A stretch of DNA of 52,046 nt from Nocardioidaceae bacterium. GTDB taxonomy: Bacteria > Actinomycetota > Actinomycetes > Propionibacteriales > Nocardioidaceae. Shown piece after piece: positions 39,154-47,700 of the stretch. A program made the position numbers and the translations under genes. How positions within the stretch are numbered: the first letter of the stretch is position 1; every line of letters begins with the position of its first letter. The stretch is taken from contig JABFXA010000113.1 of assembly GCA_013361955.1 (NCBI GenBank), forward strand, positions 1 through 52,046, read 5' to 3'. The notes under the pieces were generated by a model that saw only the letters and a list, made by a program, of their open reading frames with translations, had not been told where the DNA came from and did no database searches.

Positions 39154-40431
39154 GTGGACGCCCGCAAGCCGGACCTCTGGCCCGCCCCGCACACCGACGG
39201 ACCGGTGCGCGCCGCGGTGCGGCTGCCCGGGTCGAAGTCGATCACCAACCGAGCGCTGGTGCTCGCTGCGCTCTCCGACGGGCCGAGCGTGGTGCACCGG
39301 GCGCTGCGCTCCCGCGACACCGAGCTGATGGGCTCCGCCCTCACCGAGCTCGGCGCCCCGGTCGACAGCGCCGGCGAGGACTGGAAGGTCACGCCGGGAC
39401 GGCTGCACGGGCCGGCCACCATCGACTGTGGGCTGGCCGGCACCGTGATGCGGTTCGTCCCGCCGGTGGCCGCACTCGCCGACGGGCCGGTGGTCTTCGA
39501 CGGCGACCCGCACGCCCGCACCCGGCCGATGGGCCAGGTGCTGCGCGGGCTGCGGGGGCTCGGGGTGACCGTCGACGACGAGGGCCGCGGGTTGCTGCCG
39601 TTCACGGTCGACGGGGTGGGCGGGGCCCGCGGTGGCACGGTGACCATCGACGCCTCGGCGTCCAGCCAGTTCGTCTCCGCGCTGCTGCTCGCCGGGGCCC
39701 GGTACGACGCCGGCGTCGACATCCACCACGACGGCAAGCCGATGCCCTCGCTCCCCCACATCGACATGACCGTCGAGCAGCTGCGGCTGCACGGCGTCGA
39801 GGTCGACGACTCCGAGCCGAACCGCTGGCGGGTCCAGCCCGGGCTGGTCCGCGCGACCGACGTACACGTGGAGCCCGACCTGTCCAACGCCGCGCCGTTC
39901 GTGGCCGCCGCGATGGTGACCGGCGGCCGGGTGCTGGTCCGCGACTGGCCGCGGTCGACGACGCAGGCCGGCGACGTGCTCCGCGAGATCGTCACGCGGA
40001 TGGGCGGCACCGCCGAGCTCGGCGACGACGGACTGACCGTGACCGGTCCGCAGACCCTGCACGGCCTCGACATCGACCTGCACGACGTCGGCGAGCTCAC
40101 CCCGGCGGTCGCCGCGACCTGCCTGTTCGCCGAGTCGCCCTCGCACCTGCGCGGCATCTCGCACATCCGCGGCCACGAGACCGACCGGATCGCCGCGCTG
40201 GCGACCGAGTTCAACGCCCTCGGCGGGCACGTCACCGAGACCGACGACGGGCTCACCGTTCGGCCGACACCTCTCGACGGCGGGCCGTTCCGCACGTACG
40301 CCGACCACCGGATGGCGCACGCCGCGGTGATCGTCGGCCTGGTCGTGCCCGGTGTCCGCGTCGAGAACATCGGCACCACCTCCAAGACCTTCCCGGACTT
40401 CGCCGGCGCCTGGTCGGCGTTCGTGGGCTGA
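39154..40431 (+). CDS. aroA: 3-phosphoshikimate 1-carboxyvinyltransferase (EPSP synthase)
   Basis: Sixth step of the shikimate pathway, joining phosphoenolpyruvate to shikimate 3-phosphate. It has 425 residues. Motifs: [20 protein letters not shown], the LAGTVMRF loop (class I form G-T-x-x-R), [20 protein letters not shown], and the C-terminal [13 protein letters not shown] at 39154 coincides with the predicted transcription start. The downstream rsgA gene follows by 14 bp, an arrangement also found in mycobacteria. Confidence 0.96.
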   Translation: MDARKPDLWPAPHTDGPVRAAVRLPGSKSITNRALVLAALSDGPSVVHRALRSRDTELMGSALTELGAPVDSAGEDWKVTPGRLHGPATIDCGLAGTVMRFVPPVAALADGPVVFDGDPHARTRPMGQVLRGLRGLGVTVDDEGRGLLPFTVDGVGGARGGTVTIDASASSQFVSALLLAGARYDAGVDIHHDGKPMPSLPHIDMTVEQLRLHGVEVDDSEPNRWRVQPGLVRATDVHVEPDLSNAAPFVAAAMVTGGRVLVRDWPRSTTQAGDVLREIVTRMGGTAELGDDGLTVTGPQTLHGLDIDLHDVGELTPAVAATCLFAESPSHLRGISHIRGHETDRIAALATEFNALGGHVTETDDGLTVRPTPLDGGPFRTYADHRMAHAAVIVGLVVPGVRVENIGTTSKTFPDFAGAWSAFVG

Positions 40432-40445
40432 CGCGCGGGCGTCCG

Positions 40446-41441
40446 GTGCCTCGCTACGACGAGTACGACCACGAGTCCTTCGACCGACCCCGCCGCCGGA
40501 CCCGGCCGCGGACGAAGGAGCGCCCGACCTACGACGACGCGGTCGACGGGCGGTTGGTCACCGTGGACCGCGGCCGGTTCACCGTGCTGGTCGGCGACAC
40601 CACGGTGCTGGCGATGAAGTCACGCCCGCTGGGCCGCAAGGGCGTCGTCGTCGGCGACCTGGTGCGGCTGGTCGGTGACGTGTCCGGCGACGACGGCACG
40701 CTGGCCCGCATCGTCGAGGTCGAGGAGCGGCGTACGGTGCTGCGCCGCACCGCCGACGACGACGACCCGGTGGAGCGGGTGATCGTCGCGAACGCCGACC
40801 AGCTGGTCGTGGTCGCGGCCCTCGCCGACCCCGAGCCGCGCCCGCGGCTGATCGACCGGGCCCTGGTCGCGGCGTACGACGCCGGCCTCGAGCCGCTGCT
40901 GTGCCTGACCAAGTCGGACCTGTCCCCGCCGGACCCGATGGTCGCGACGTACCGCCCGCTCGGCGTCCCGTACGTCGTCACCCGGCGCGGCGCGGGCCTC
41001 GACGAGGTACGCGAGCGCCTGCGCGACCGGGTGAGCGTGCTCGTCGGGCACAGCGGCGTCGGCAAGTCCACGCTCGTCAACGCGCTGGTGCCGGGGGCCG
41101 ACCGGGCGATCGGCCGGGTGAACGCGGTGACCGGTCGCGGCCGGCACACGTCGACCTCGGCGGTGATGCTGGCGCTGCCCGGCGGCGACGGCTGGATCGT
41201 GGACACGCCGGGCATCCGGTCGTTCGGCCTCGCGCACGTCGACGCGGCGCGGTTGATCGACGCGTTCCCCGACCTGGCCGCGCTGACCGACCCGTGCCCG
41301 CGCGGCTGCACGCACGGTGAGGGCGAGCCGGAGTGCGGGCTCGACGAGGCGATCGCCGAGGGGCGCGTGGACGCCGCGCGGGTGGAGTCGTTCCGCCGGC
41401 TGCTGGCCAGCCGGGAGCGCGCCGAGGGTGAGGAACCCTAG
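40446..41441 (+). CDS. rsgA: Ribosome small subunit-dependent GTPase A
   Basis: Circularly permuted GTPase that checks 30S subunit maturation. It has 331 residues. The N-terminal OB fold is RLVTVDRGRFTVLVGD. The G motifs are in permuted order: TKSD (G4), then GHSGVGKSTLVNAL (G1), then DTPGIRSFGL (G3). A C-terminal zinc motif is DPCPRGCTHGEGEPEC. The basic, acidic N-tail RYDEYDHESFDRPRRRTRPRTK is an actinobacterial extra. Stop codons of this gene and the opposing DUF2231 gene share CTAG. Confidence 0.95.
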   Translation: MPRYDEYDHESFDRPRRRTRPRTKERPTYDDAVDGRLVTVDRGRFTVLVGDTTVLAMKSRPLGRKGVVVGDLVRLVGDVSGDDGTLARIVEVEERRTVLRRTADDDDPVERVIVANADQLVVVAALADPEPRPRLIDRALVAAYDAGLEPLLCLTKSDLSPPDPMVATYRPLGVPYVVTRRGAGLDEVRERLRDRVSVLVGHSGVGKSTLVNALVPGADRAIGRVNAVTGRGRHTSTSAVMLALPGGDGWIVDTPGIRSFGLAHVDAARLIDAFPDLAALTDPCPRGCTHGEGEPECGLDEAIAEGRVDAARVESFRRLLASRERAEGEEP

Positions 41442-41920
41442 GGAGTGACGCCGCCCCAGACCGCGCGCGAGCCGGCGTCACCGGTGAGCACCACCCAGAC
41501 CAGCACCAGCAGGGCGGCCAGCACGAGCGCGGTCGGGAGCACCTTGTCGAGCGCCGCCGCCTGCGACTCCCGGCCGCCGCGACCGCTGCTCAGTCCGGAG
41601 GCGCCGCCGAGCGCCCAGACCGCCAGCACGACCAGGACGACGAACAGGATCATCAGCAGAGACAGCTGCTGGCCGAGCCTCTGGTGGTCGGAGACGGACT
41701 GTCCCAGCCCCGGGTTGTCGTCCAGGAACGCCGTCCCGCTGAGCCGGGCCACCCAGACCGCGCCGAACGCGATCACCGCGGTCACCGCCGTCGGCCACCG
41801 GGTGAGGTAGCGCCACTTCGGCACCACCGCGAAGACCAACGCGAAGGCGGCGGCGAGCGGCGTGAACACCACCGCGGCGTGGACGACGAGGAAGTGCATC
41901 GGCAACCCGGCGATCTCCAT
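41438..41920 (-). CDS. DUF2231 family membrane protein
   Basis: A 160-residue protein with four hydrophobic helices, starting MEIAGLPMHFLVVHAAVVFTP, the typical DUF2231 start with an H-F-x-V-H pattern. Function unknown; other family members may carry heme or act in redox chains, though this is not established for this one. TAGCGT on the minus strand (41927-41932) lies 6 nt before the ATG, indicating a leaderless transcript. Confidence 0.87.
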   Translation of the reverse strand: MEIAGLPMHFLVVHAAVVFTPLAAAFALVFAVVPKWRYLTRWPTAVTAVIAFGAVWVARLSGTAFLDDNPGLGQSVSDHQRLGQQLSLLMILFVVLVVLAVWALGGASGLSSGRGGRESQAAALDKVLPTALVLAALLVLVWVVLTGDAGSRAVWGGVTP

Positions 41921-41926
41921 GGGCAG

Positions 41927-41932
41927 ACGCTA
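41927..41932 (-). promoter_or_regulatory. -10 box of a leaderless promoter (DUF2231)
   Basis: TAGCGT on the minus strand, 6 nt before ATG 41920. Confidence 0.6.
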
Positions 41933-42023
41933 GCGGCTCCCCCGGTCGGGTTGAAGCGTCAAACGTGGCTTTCTTGGGGTCCTCTCAGGCAGTGGGGTCC
42001 CCGATCCTCGGACCCGGCGGGCA

Positions 42024-42029
42024 TACCCT
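42024..42029 (+). promoter_or_regulatory. -10 box of a leaderless promoter (hisN)
   Basis: TACCCT, 7 nt before ATG 42037. Confidence 0.55.
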
Positions 42030-42036
42030 GTGCTCC

Positions 42037-42921
42037 ATGCCCGCCTCCTTCACCGACGACCTGCGCCTGGCGCACGTGCTGGCCGACGACGCGGACTCGC
42101 TGTCGGTGAGTCGGTTCGGCGCCCAGGACCTGCACGTGGTGAACAAGCCCGACCTGTCCCCGGTCACCGACGCCGACAAGTCCGTCGAGGAGGGCATCCG
42201 CCGCACGCTGTCGCGGGCCCGCCCCCGCGACGCGGTGGTCGGCGAGGAGCAGGGGTCGACCGGCTACGGCCAGCGCCGGTGGGTCGTCGACCCGATCGAC
42301 GGCACCAAGAACTATGTCCGCGGCGTCCCGGTGTGGGCGACCCTGATCGCGCTGATGGTGGACGACGAGGTGGTCGTCGGCTGCGTGTCCGCGCCGAAGC
42401 TGCAGCGCCGCTGGTGGGCGTCGAAGGGCGGCGGCGCGTTCACCGGCCGGTCGCTGCTGAAGGCCACCGAGTGCCACGTCTCCGACGTCTCGCGCCTCGA
42501 CGACGCGTCGCTCTCCTACTCCTCGCTGGGTGGGTGGGAGGAGTACGACCGGCTCGACGCGTTCATGGCGCTGGCGCGCCGCTGCTGGCGCACCCGGGCG
42601 TACGGCGACTTCTGGTCCTACATGCTGATCGCCGAGGGCGCCGTCGACCTGGCCGCCGAGCCCGAGCTGGAGCTCTACGACATGGCCGCGCTCGACGTGA
42701 TCGTGCGCGAGGCCGGCGGTACCTTCACCTCGCTCGACGGCACGCCGGGACCGCACGGCGGCGACGCGCTGGCCAGCAACGGCCGGCTGCACGAGCAGGC
42801 GCTGGCGTTCCTCGGTTCGCTGCCCGACGACGAGTCCGACCCCGACGTGCGCCCGCGGCACCCCGGGTCGGTGCACGAGATCAGGTCGCGTCGACGCGCT
42901 CCGGCTCGGCCCCAGGAGTGA
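42037..42921 (+). CDS. hisN: Histidinol-phosphatase, inositol-monophosphatase type
   Basis: Metal-dependent phosphatase for the penultimate step of histidine synthesis in actinobacteria. It has 294 residues. Motifs: DLSPVTDADKSVEE, GEEQGSTGYGQRRWVVDPIDGTKNYVRG (metal site), and the C-terminal ELELYDMAALDVIVREAGG. The start GTFSFTDDLRLA-like pattern (here MPASFTDDLRLAHVLADDAD) is the family N-terminus. Inositol-phosphatase activity is the alternative. Its 3' end overlaps the opposing membrane-protein gene by 41 bp. Confidence 0.9.
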   Translation: MPASFTDDLRLAHVLADDADSLSVSRFGAQDLHVVNKPDLSPVTDADKSVEEGIRRTLSRARPRDAVVGEEQGSTGYGQRRWVVDPIDGTKNYVRGVPVWATLIALMVDDEVVVGCVSAPKLQRRWWASKGGGAFTGRSLLKATECHVSDVSRLDDASLSYSSLGGWEEYDRLDAFMALARRCWRTRAYGDFWSYMLIAEGAVDLAAEPELELYDMAALDVIVREAGGTFTSLDGTPGPHGGDALASNGRLHEQALAFLGSLPDDESDPDVRPRHPGSVHEIRSRRRAPARPQE

Positions 42922-43618
42922 CCCGGACCCGCCGCCAGGCCCGCAGCAGCCACGGCGCCGCGAGCAGCCCGGCGAGGTCGAACCACCCGTAGCCGCCCGC
43001 CGCGCCGCTCGGCGGGTTGCCGATCGACACCCAGCCGGTCGGGTCGACGCGGCCCCACGCCCAGGTGCCGAGGTGCGTGCCGGCCAGCTCCAGCCAGGTG
43101 ACCACGACGGCCGCGCCGACGTACACCGGGGTGGACGGGCCGACGAGCACGAACAGCAGCAGGCACGCGAACCAGAACGCGCCCAGCGCATCGGGCCGGT
43201 CCGCCAGGAAGACGCCGTACGCCGCCCACGCCCCGCCGAGCACCAGGACGAGGACCGACGCCGTGCGCATCCGGCGCTCGAGGAAGACCGCGTGCCCCAG
43301 CGCGAACGCGGAGAGGTACACCAGCCCGTGCCCCGGCGGCACGTAGGCCGGCACGTTGTCGAACCGGTAGCTGTAGACCTCGAGGGTCGGGCTGAAGACG
43401 TACTCCACGCAGGTCGCGAACGCCACCACGACCAGGGTCTGCGCCCGCACGACCGGGCTCACCCGCCACAGCGCCACCGCGAGCACCGCCCAGGTGAGCA
43501 GGCCGAGGGCCCGCTGCTGCCAGAGACCGCCGTCGCCGCCGGCGCGGTCGAGCCAGAGCACGACGGTCAGCCAGCCCATCATGGCCAGGCTGGTCCAGGC
43601 GGGGAGCTCGCGGCGCAC
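42881..43618 (-). CDS. Integral membrane protein, unknown function
   Basis: About 245 residues with eight or so hydrophobic segments. The stretch CVEYVFSPTLEVYSYRFDNVPAYVPPGHGLVYLSAFALGH looks well conserved among actinobacteria as I recall, with no known function. GTG 43618 is the best in-frame start before the first helix, but there is no clear ribosome-binding site. The minus-strand TAGGCA near 43664 could be its promoter. The gene is convergent with hisN and overlaps it by 41 bp. Confidence 0.72.
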   Translation of the reverse strand: MRRELPAWTSLAMMGWLTVVLWLDRAGGDGGLWQQRALGLLTWAVLAVALWRVSPVVRAQTLVVVAFATCVEYVFSPTLEVYSYRFDNVPAYVPPGHGLVYLSAFALGHAVFLERRMRTASVLVLVLGGAWAAYGVFLADRPDALGAFWFACLLLFVLVGPSTPVYVGAAVVVTWLELAGTHLGTWAWGRVDPTGWVSIGNPPSGAAGGYGWFDLAGLLAAPWLLRAWRRVRVTPGAEPERVDAT

Positions 43619-43686
43619 CGGGACATCTTCGCAGGTCGGCTGCCCGAAGGGCCCTGCATGCCTAGCCGCAGCAACGTGTGAGTGGC

Positions 43687-43692
43687 TAGCCT
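43687..43692 (+). promoter_or_regulatory. Candidate -10 box of the CBS-domain gene
   Basis: TAGCCT lies about 50 nt before ATG 43743. GGAGG precedes the start codon, so this transcript has a leader. Confidence 0.4.
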
Positions 43693-43742
43693 GAATGCTC
43701 CCGAAGTGACACCGACCACGTTGCGGAAAGCGGAGGTGCCCG

Positions 43743-44180
43743 ATGCGGATCAGCCAGGTTCTCGCCGGCAAGTCGACCCGGGAGGTCGTCACCATCAAGC
43801 CGGACGCCACCGTGCGCGAGCTGCTCGCGCTGCTGGCCCGGCACAACATCGGCGCCGTGATCGTGAGCGAGGACGCCAGCACCGTCGCCGGCATCGTCTC
43901 GGAGCGCGACGTGGTCCGCCGCCTCAACGAGGACGACGACGTCCTCACCGCCCAGGTGTCCTCGATCATGACCAGCGAGGTGAAGACCGCCCGCAGCGAC
44001 CAGCCGGTGGTCGAGCTGATGCAGGTGATGACCGAGCGCCGGTTCCGGCACATGCCCGTGGTCGACGAGGGCACGCTGACCGGGATCGTCAGCATCGGCG
44101 ACATCGTGAAGAGCCGGATGAGCGAGCTGGAGTTCGAGCGCGACCAGCTCGACTCCTACGTACACAGCTCGCAGACCTGA
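43743..44180 (+). CDS. CBS-domain pair protein
   Basis: A 145-residue protein made of two CBS motifs (residues about 8-62 and 73-132), which together form a Bateman module that binds adenine nucleotides. Landmarks are VTIKPDATVRELLALLARHNIGAVIVSEDASTVAGIVSERDVVRRL and HMPVVDEGTLTGIVSIGDIVK. No enzyme domain is attached, so it may sense energy state and act through partners; function unknown. A strong GCGGAGG lies upstream of the ATG. Confidence 0.92.
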   Translation: MRISQVLAGKSTREVVTIKPDATVRELLALLARHNIGAVIVSEDASTVAGIVSERDVVRRLNEDDDVLTAQVSSIMTSEVKTARSDQPVVELMQVMTERRFRHMPVVDEGTLTGIVSIGDIVKSRMSELEFERDQLDSYVHSSQT

Positions 44181-44189
44181 CCGAACCTC

Positions 44190-44224
44190 CCGGGCAATAT
44201 ATAAGCGCTGTTATATTTGCCCGG
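44190..44224. promoter_or_regulatory. AT-rich operator overlapping the marR start
   Basis: CCGGGCAA (44190-44197) and TTGCCCGG (44217-44224) are perfect inverted arms enclosing an AT-rich core with AGCGCT in the middle. It overlaps the MarR GTG codon and sits at the promoter, the classic place for autorepression. AT content is far above the local average. Confidence 0.75.
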
Positions 44225-44712
44225 TGAGCGACCAGCCGACCCTGCGCGACCAGCTGCCGAGCCGGTGGCGACCCCTGTTCGCGGTGCTCCGCGAGCTCGA
44301 CCGCGGCATCGAGGACCTGTACGTCGACCTCGGCGTCGAGGGCGTGAAGCCGCGGTTCTCGATGGCGCTGATGTTCCTCGACCTGGCCGGCCCGATGACG
44401 ATCCGCCGGCTCGCCGAGGAGACCGGGGTGTCGCACTCGGCGATGAGCCAGTCGGTCACCGCGATGCGGGGCGCCGGGCTGGTCGCGTCCGAGCCCGGAC
44501 CCGACGCCCGCAGCCGGGTGGTCTCGCTGACCGACCGGGGCCGCGAGGTGGTGCCGCTGCTGCGGGCCGAGTGGGACGCCACCGAGGCGGCGATCGCCGA
44601 GCTCGAGGAGGAGCTCCCCTACCCGCCGTCGCGGGTCGCCGACGACCTGGCCGAGGCGGTCCGCCGCCGGCCGTTCGCGGACCGGGTCCGGAGCCGGATG
44701 CCCCGTGCGTGA
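44224..44712 (+). CDS. MarR family transcriptional regulator
   Basis: Winged-helix repressor of 162 residues. The recognition region is PMTIRRLAEETGVSHSAMSQSVTAMRGAGLVASEPGPDARSRVVSLTDRG. The GTG start lies at the end of the palindromic operator, so translation is probably leaderless or nearly so. It overlaps the downstream MFS exporter gene by 8 bp, pointing to autoregulated control of that exporter. The ligand is unknown. Confidence 0.93.
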   Translation: MSDQPTLRDQLPSRWRPLFAVLRELDRGIEDLYVDLGVEGVKPRFSMALMFLDLAGPMTIRRLAEETGVSHSAMSQSVTAMRGAGLVASEPGPDARSRVVSLTDRGREVVPLLRAEWDATEAAIAELEEELPYPPSRVADDLAEAVRRRPFADRVRSRMPRA

Positions 44713-45967
44713 CCTGCTCACGCGCACGCTGGTCGACGTCCGGCCGCTGCGCACGAGCCGGGCGTTCCGCCGGTGGTGGGTCGGGTCGCTGCTGTCCGGG
44801 CTCGGCAGCCAGCTGACCGCGTTCGCCGCCACCTACTACGTCTGGAGCACCACCCACCGGCCCGCGCTCGTCGGCGGGCTCGCGCTCGCCGAGCTGGTGC
44901 CGACCGTCGCGGGCGCCCTCGTCGGCGGGTCGCTGGCCGACCGCACCGACCGGCGTCGCCTGGTGCTGGTGGCCCGGGTCGGTCAGCTCGTGGCGACGGC
45001 CGCGCTCGCCCTGGTGGCCACCGGCAGTCCCGGCTCGCTGGTCCCGGTGTTCGTGCTGGTGGCCGGGCAGGCCGGGCTGGCGGCGCTCGCGGCACCCGCC
45101 GTCCGGTCGTTCACGGTGCGACTGCTGCCCGCCGAGCAGCTCGGCGCCGGGCTGGCCCTGAGCCGGCTGTCGCTGCAGGCCTGCCTGCTCACCGGCCCGC
45201 TGCTCGCCGGCGTGCTCACCGTGTTGGTCGGGGTGCGGCTGTGCTTCGCGGTGGACGCGCTCACCTTCCTCGCCGGGCTGTGGGGGGTGGCGGGGCTGCC
45301 CGCGATGCGCCCGGAGCACGTCGAGGGCGGCCCGGACCTGCGCGGCCTGCCCGCCGCCGTACGACTGGTACTGGGCAACCCGGTGCTGCTCGGCGCGTTC
45401 GCGACCGACCTGGCCGCCACCGTGCTGGCGATGCCGGTCGCGCTGTTCCCGGTCGTCAACGCCGAGCTGTACGGCGGCTCGCCGGTGACCCTCGGGCTGT
45501 TCGCACCGGCCATCGGCTTGGGCGGGATCGTCGCCGGCGCCCTGTCCGGCCACTCGTCGCGCAGCAGCCGACCGGGTCGGCTGATGCTCGTCGCGGCGGG
45601 TGCCTGGGGACTCGCGCTCGCCGGGTTCGGCGCGACGCACGTGCTGTGGTTCGGGCTCGCCTGCCTGGCGGTGGCCGGCGCGGCCGACACGGTCAGCGTG
45701 GTCGCCCGCGGCGTGGTCGTGCAGCACGCCGTGCCGGACGCCGTACGGGGCCGGGTCAATGCGCTGGACCACCTGGTCGGCGTCTCCGGCCCGCAGCTGG
45801 GCAGCTTCCGGGCCGGGCTGGTCGCCTCGGCGAGCTCGGGCGCGGCCGCCGCGGTGCTCGGCGGGCTGACCTCCCTCGTGGCGGTGGGCCTGGTCGCCGC
45901 CGGCACCCCGTCCCTGCGCCGGTGGCGTCCGGTGGATAGCGTGTCGGGCGCCATACCCCGATGCTGA
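44705..45967 (+). CDS. MFS exporter (12-helix, MarR-regulated)
   Basis: Transporter of 420 residues, 12 hydrophobic segments, of the small drug-exporter type. The cytoplasmic loop motif A appears as GSLADRTDRRRLVLVAR. The second half has ALDHLVGVSGPQLGSFRAG, typical of the enterobactin-exporter-like (EntS) group. GTG start, 8-bp overlap with the MarR gene. No biosynthetic genes are nearby, so export of a toxic compound is the simpler guess. Confidence 0.88.
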   Translation: MRDLLTRTLVDVRPLRTSRAFRRWWVGSLLSGLGSQLTAFAATYYVWSTTHRPALVGGLALAELVPTVAGALVGGSLADRTDRRRLVLVARVGQLVATAALALVATGSPGSLVPVFVLVAGQAGLAALAAPAVRSFTVRLLPAEQLGAGLALSRLSLQACLLTGPLLAGVLTVLVGVRLCFAVDALTFLAGLWGVAGLPAMRPEHVEGGPDLRGLPAAVRLVLGNPVLLGAFATDLAATVLAMPVALFPVVNAELYGGSPVTLGLFAPAIGLGGIVAGALSGHSSRSSRPGRLMLVAAGAWGLALAGFGATHVLWFGLACLAVAGAADTVSVVARGVVVQHAVPDAVRGRVNALDHLVGVSGPQLGSFRAGLVASASSGAAAAVLGGLTSLVAVGLVAAGTPSLRRWRPVDSVSGAIPRC

Positions 45968-45977
45968 GGAGACGCGT

Positions 45978-46352
45978 GTGAGCACCGAGAAGCCCGAGGT
46001 CGACCCGCCCGAGGGCGAACCGCCGACGAACCTGGAGATCATCGACCTGCGCGAGGGCGAGGGCGAGGAGGCGGCCGCCGGCCAGACCGTGCGCGTCCAC
46101 TACGTCGGCGTCGCGCACTCGACCGGCGAGGAGTTCGACGCGTCCTACAACCGCGGCGACCCGCTGCAGTTCCGCCTCGGCGTCGGCCAGGTCATCTCCG
46201 GGTGGGACGCCGGCGTGCAGGGCATGAAGGTCGGCGGCCGCCGCCGGCTCACCATCCCGCCGCACCTGGCCTACGGCGACCGCGGTGCGGGCAACGTGAT
46301 CAAGCCCGGCGAGACGCTGATCTTCGTGGTCGACCTCGTCGAGATCAGCTGA
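45978..46352 (+). CDS. FKBP-type peptidyl-prolyl cis-trans isomerase
   Basis: Protein-folding helper of 124 residues, one FKBP domain. The motifs VRVHYVGVAHSTGEEFDASYNRGDPLQFRLGVGQVISGWDAGVQGM and LAYGDRGAGNVIKPGETLIFVVDLV are typical, with the usual aromatic active-site residues. There is no signal peptide, so it is cytoplasmic. GTG at 45978 follows GAGGAGA. The start is 10 bp after the MFS stop, so it may be cotranscribed. Confidence 0.93.
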   Translation: MSTEKPEVDPPEGEPPTNLEIIDLREGEGEEAAAGQTVRVHYVGVAHSTGEEFDASYNRGDPLQFRLGVGQVISGWDAGVQGMKVGGRRRLTIPPHLAYGDRGAGNVIKPGETLIFVVDLVEIS

Positions 46353-46557
46353 CCCGCACCGACTCGCCCGCGACCGTCACCACGTCCCCCTTGACGAGCT
46401 GACGGCCGCGGCGGGTCTCGGGCTCGCCGTTCACCGACACCTCGCCCGCGGCCACCAGCGGCTTCACGTCGGCCCCGGCGTCCACGAGGTCGGCGAGCTT
46501 GAGCAGCTGGCCGAGCCGGATCGACTCGTCGCGGATCGGTACGTCGCGGGTGGTCAT
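46345..46557 (-). CDS. S4-domain RNA-binding protein (YbcJ-like)
   Basis: A 70-residue protein consisting of an S4 RNA-binding domain: RLGQLLKLADLVDAGADVKPLVAAGEVSVNGEPETRRGRQLVKGDVV. ATG 46557 follows GAGGATG; an in-frame ATG at 46575 would add 6 residues. It is convergent with the FKBP gene, with an 8-bp overlap. Probably binds rRNA or the ribosome. Confidence 0.9.
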   Translation of the reverse strand: MTTRDVPIRDESIRLGQLLKLADLVDAGADVKPLVAAGEVSVNGEPETRRGRQLVKGDVVTVAGESVRVS

Positions 46558-46614
46558 CGGGACATCCTCGCGCACTGTTCACCCCGGCGTCGCGCCGGTG
46601 CCGAGGCTGGTTCA

Positions 46615-46629
46615 CGTGCCCCCGGCACG
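46615..46629. promoter_or_regulatory. Short inverted repeat before the phosphoesterase gene
   Basis: CGTGCC-CCC-GGCACG lies 8 bp upstream of the start codon. It may be an operator or mask translation; there is no other support. Confidence 0.3.
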
Positions 46630-46637
46630 GTCGAGCC

Positions 46638-47681
46638 ATGCAGCGCAGCCACGCGTTCCCGGTCACCACGCTCGCCCTCGGCGTGACCCTCACGCTGGGG
46701 GCCGTGCTGACCCCGCAGGCCCGGGCGGCCACCACGCCCGAGCGCGCCGACGGGTCGGCGTACACGTTCGCCGTCATCGGCGACGTCCCCTACGGCAGCA
46801 CCGACGAGCAGCACTTCCCGGCGTTCGTGGCGGGCATCAACGCCGACCCCGACGTCCGGACGGTCACCCACCTCGGCGACATCAAGAGCGGGTCGACCAC
46901 CTGCGACGACGCGCGCTTCGAGCGGGTCCGCTCGGAGTTCGACCTGTTCGCCGACCCCCTCGTCTACACCCCTGGCGACAACGAGTGGACCGACTGCCAT
47001 CGTGCGAACAACGGCGGCTACCAGCCGCTCGAGCGGCTCGCGAAGGTGCGCTCGCTGTTCTTCTCCCGGCCCGGTCACACGCTCGGCCGATCCACCGGCG
47101 GGCTGCACGCGCAGACCGACCGCGGCATCCCGGAGAACGTCCGCTACGTGCGCGCCGGCGTCTCGTTCGCCACCCTGCACGTGGTCGGCAGCAACGACGA
47201 CCTGGCGCCCTGGACCGGCGTCGGCAACGCCGCCGCGACCGACCAGCAGGTGGCCGAGGAGCGCCACCGGATGGCGGCCGCGGTCGCCAACGTGCGCGCG
47301 GCGTTCGAGGTCGCGCGTCGCGACGGCCTGCGCGCGGTCGTGCTGCAGCAGCAGGCCGACATGTTCGACCCGACCGTCACGGACCCGAAGCCGAGCGACT
47401 ACTCGGCGTTCCGGCCGCTGGTGCAGGCGCTCGTCGACGAGTCCCGCGGCTTCGCCGGGCCGGTGTACCTGTTCAACGGGGACAGCCACCGGTTCAACCA
47501 GGACCGGCCGCTGGCGCAGGGCTCGCCGTGGCTGTCCTTCTACGGCGCACGGGGCGCGGCCGACAACCTGCGGCGGATCACCGTGGACGGCTCCGACCTG
47601 GGCGAGGCGGACTGGCTGAAGGTGTCGGTGCACCCGCACGGCTCCGAGGTGCTGTCGTTCGAGAAGGTCCCCGGCGCCTGA
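46638..47681 (+). CDS. Secreted metallophosphoesterase (calcineurin-like)
   Basis: A 347-residue protein. Residues 1-31 form a signal peptide (TTLALGVTLTLGAVLTPQARA). The phosphoesterase core has AVIGDVPYG, THLGDIKSG, and TPGDNEWTDCH, i.e. the D-x-x, G-D and G-D-N-E metal-binding motifs. The C-terminal GDSHRF supplies further ligands. Substrate unknown; role in phosphate scavenging is possible. It is a single-gene unit closed by a hairpin. Confidence 0.88.
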   Translation: MQRSHAFPVTTLALGVTLTLGAVLTPQARAATTPERADGSAYTFAVIGDVPYGSTDEQHFPAFVAGINADPDVRTVTHLGDIKSGSTTCDDARFERVRSEFDLFADPLVYTPGDNEWTDCHRANNGGYQPLERLAKVRSLFFSRPGHTLGRSTGGLHAQTDRGIPENVRYVRAGVSFATLHVVGSNDDLAPWTGVGNAAATDQQVAEERHRMAAAVANVRAAFEVARRDGLRAVVLQQQADMFDPTVTDPKPSDYSAFRPLVQALVDESRGFAGPVYLFNGDSHRFNQDRPLAQGSPWLSFYGARGAADNLRRITVDGSDLGEADWLKVSVHPHGSEVLSFEKVPGA

Positions 47682-47683
47682 GC

Positions 47684-47700
47684 GGCGCTGCAGCAGCGCC
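47684..47700. terminator. Hairpin between convergent phosphoesterase and DUF445 genes
   Basis: GGCGCTGC-A-GCAGCGCC: 8-bp perfect arms around one base. It fills the whole 18-bp gap between the two stop codons. Confidence 0.6.
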
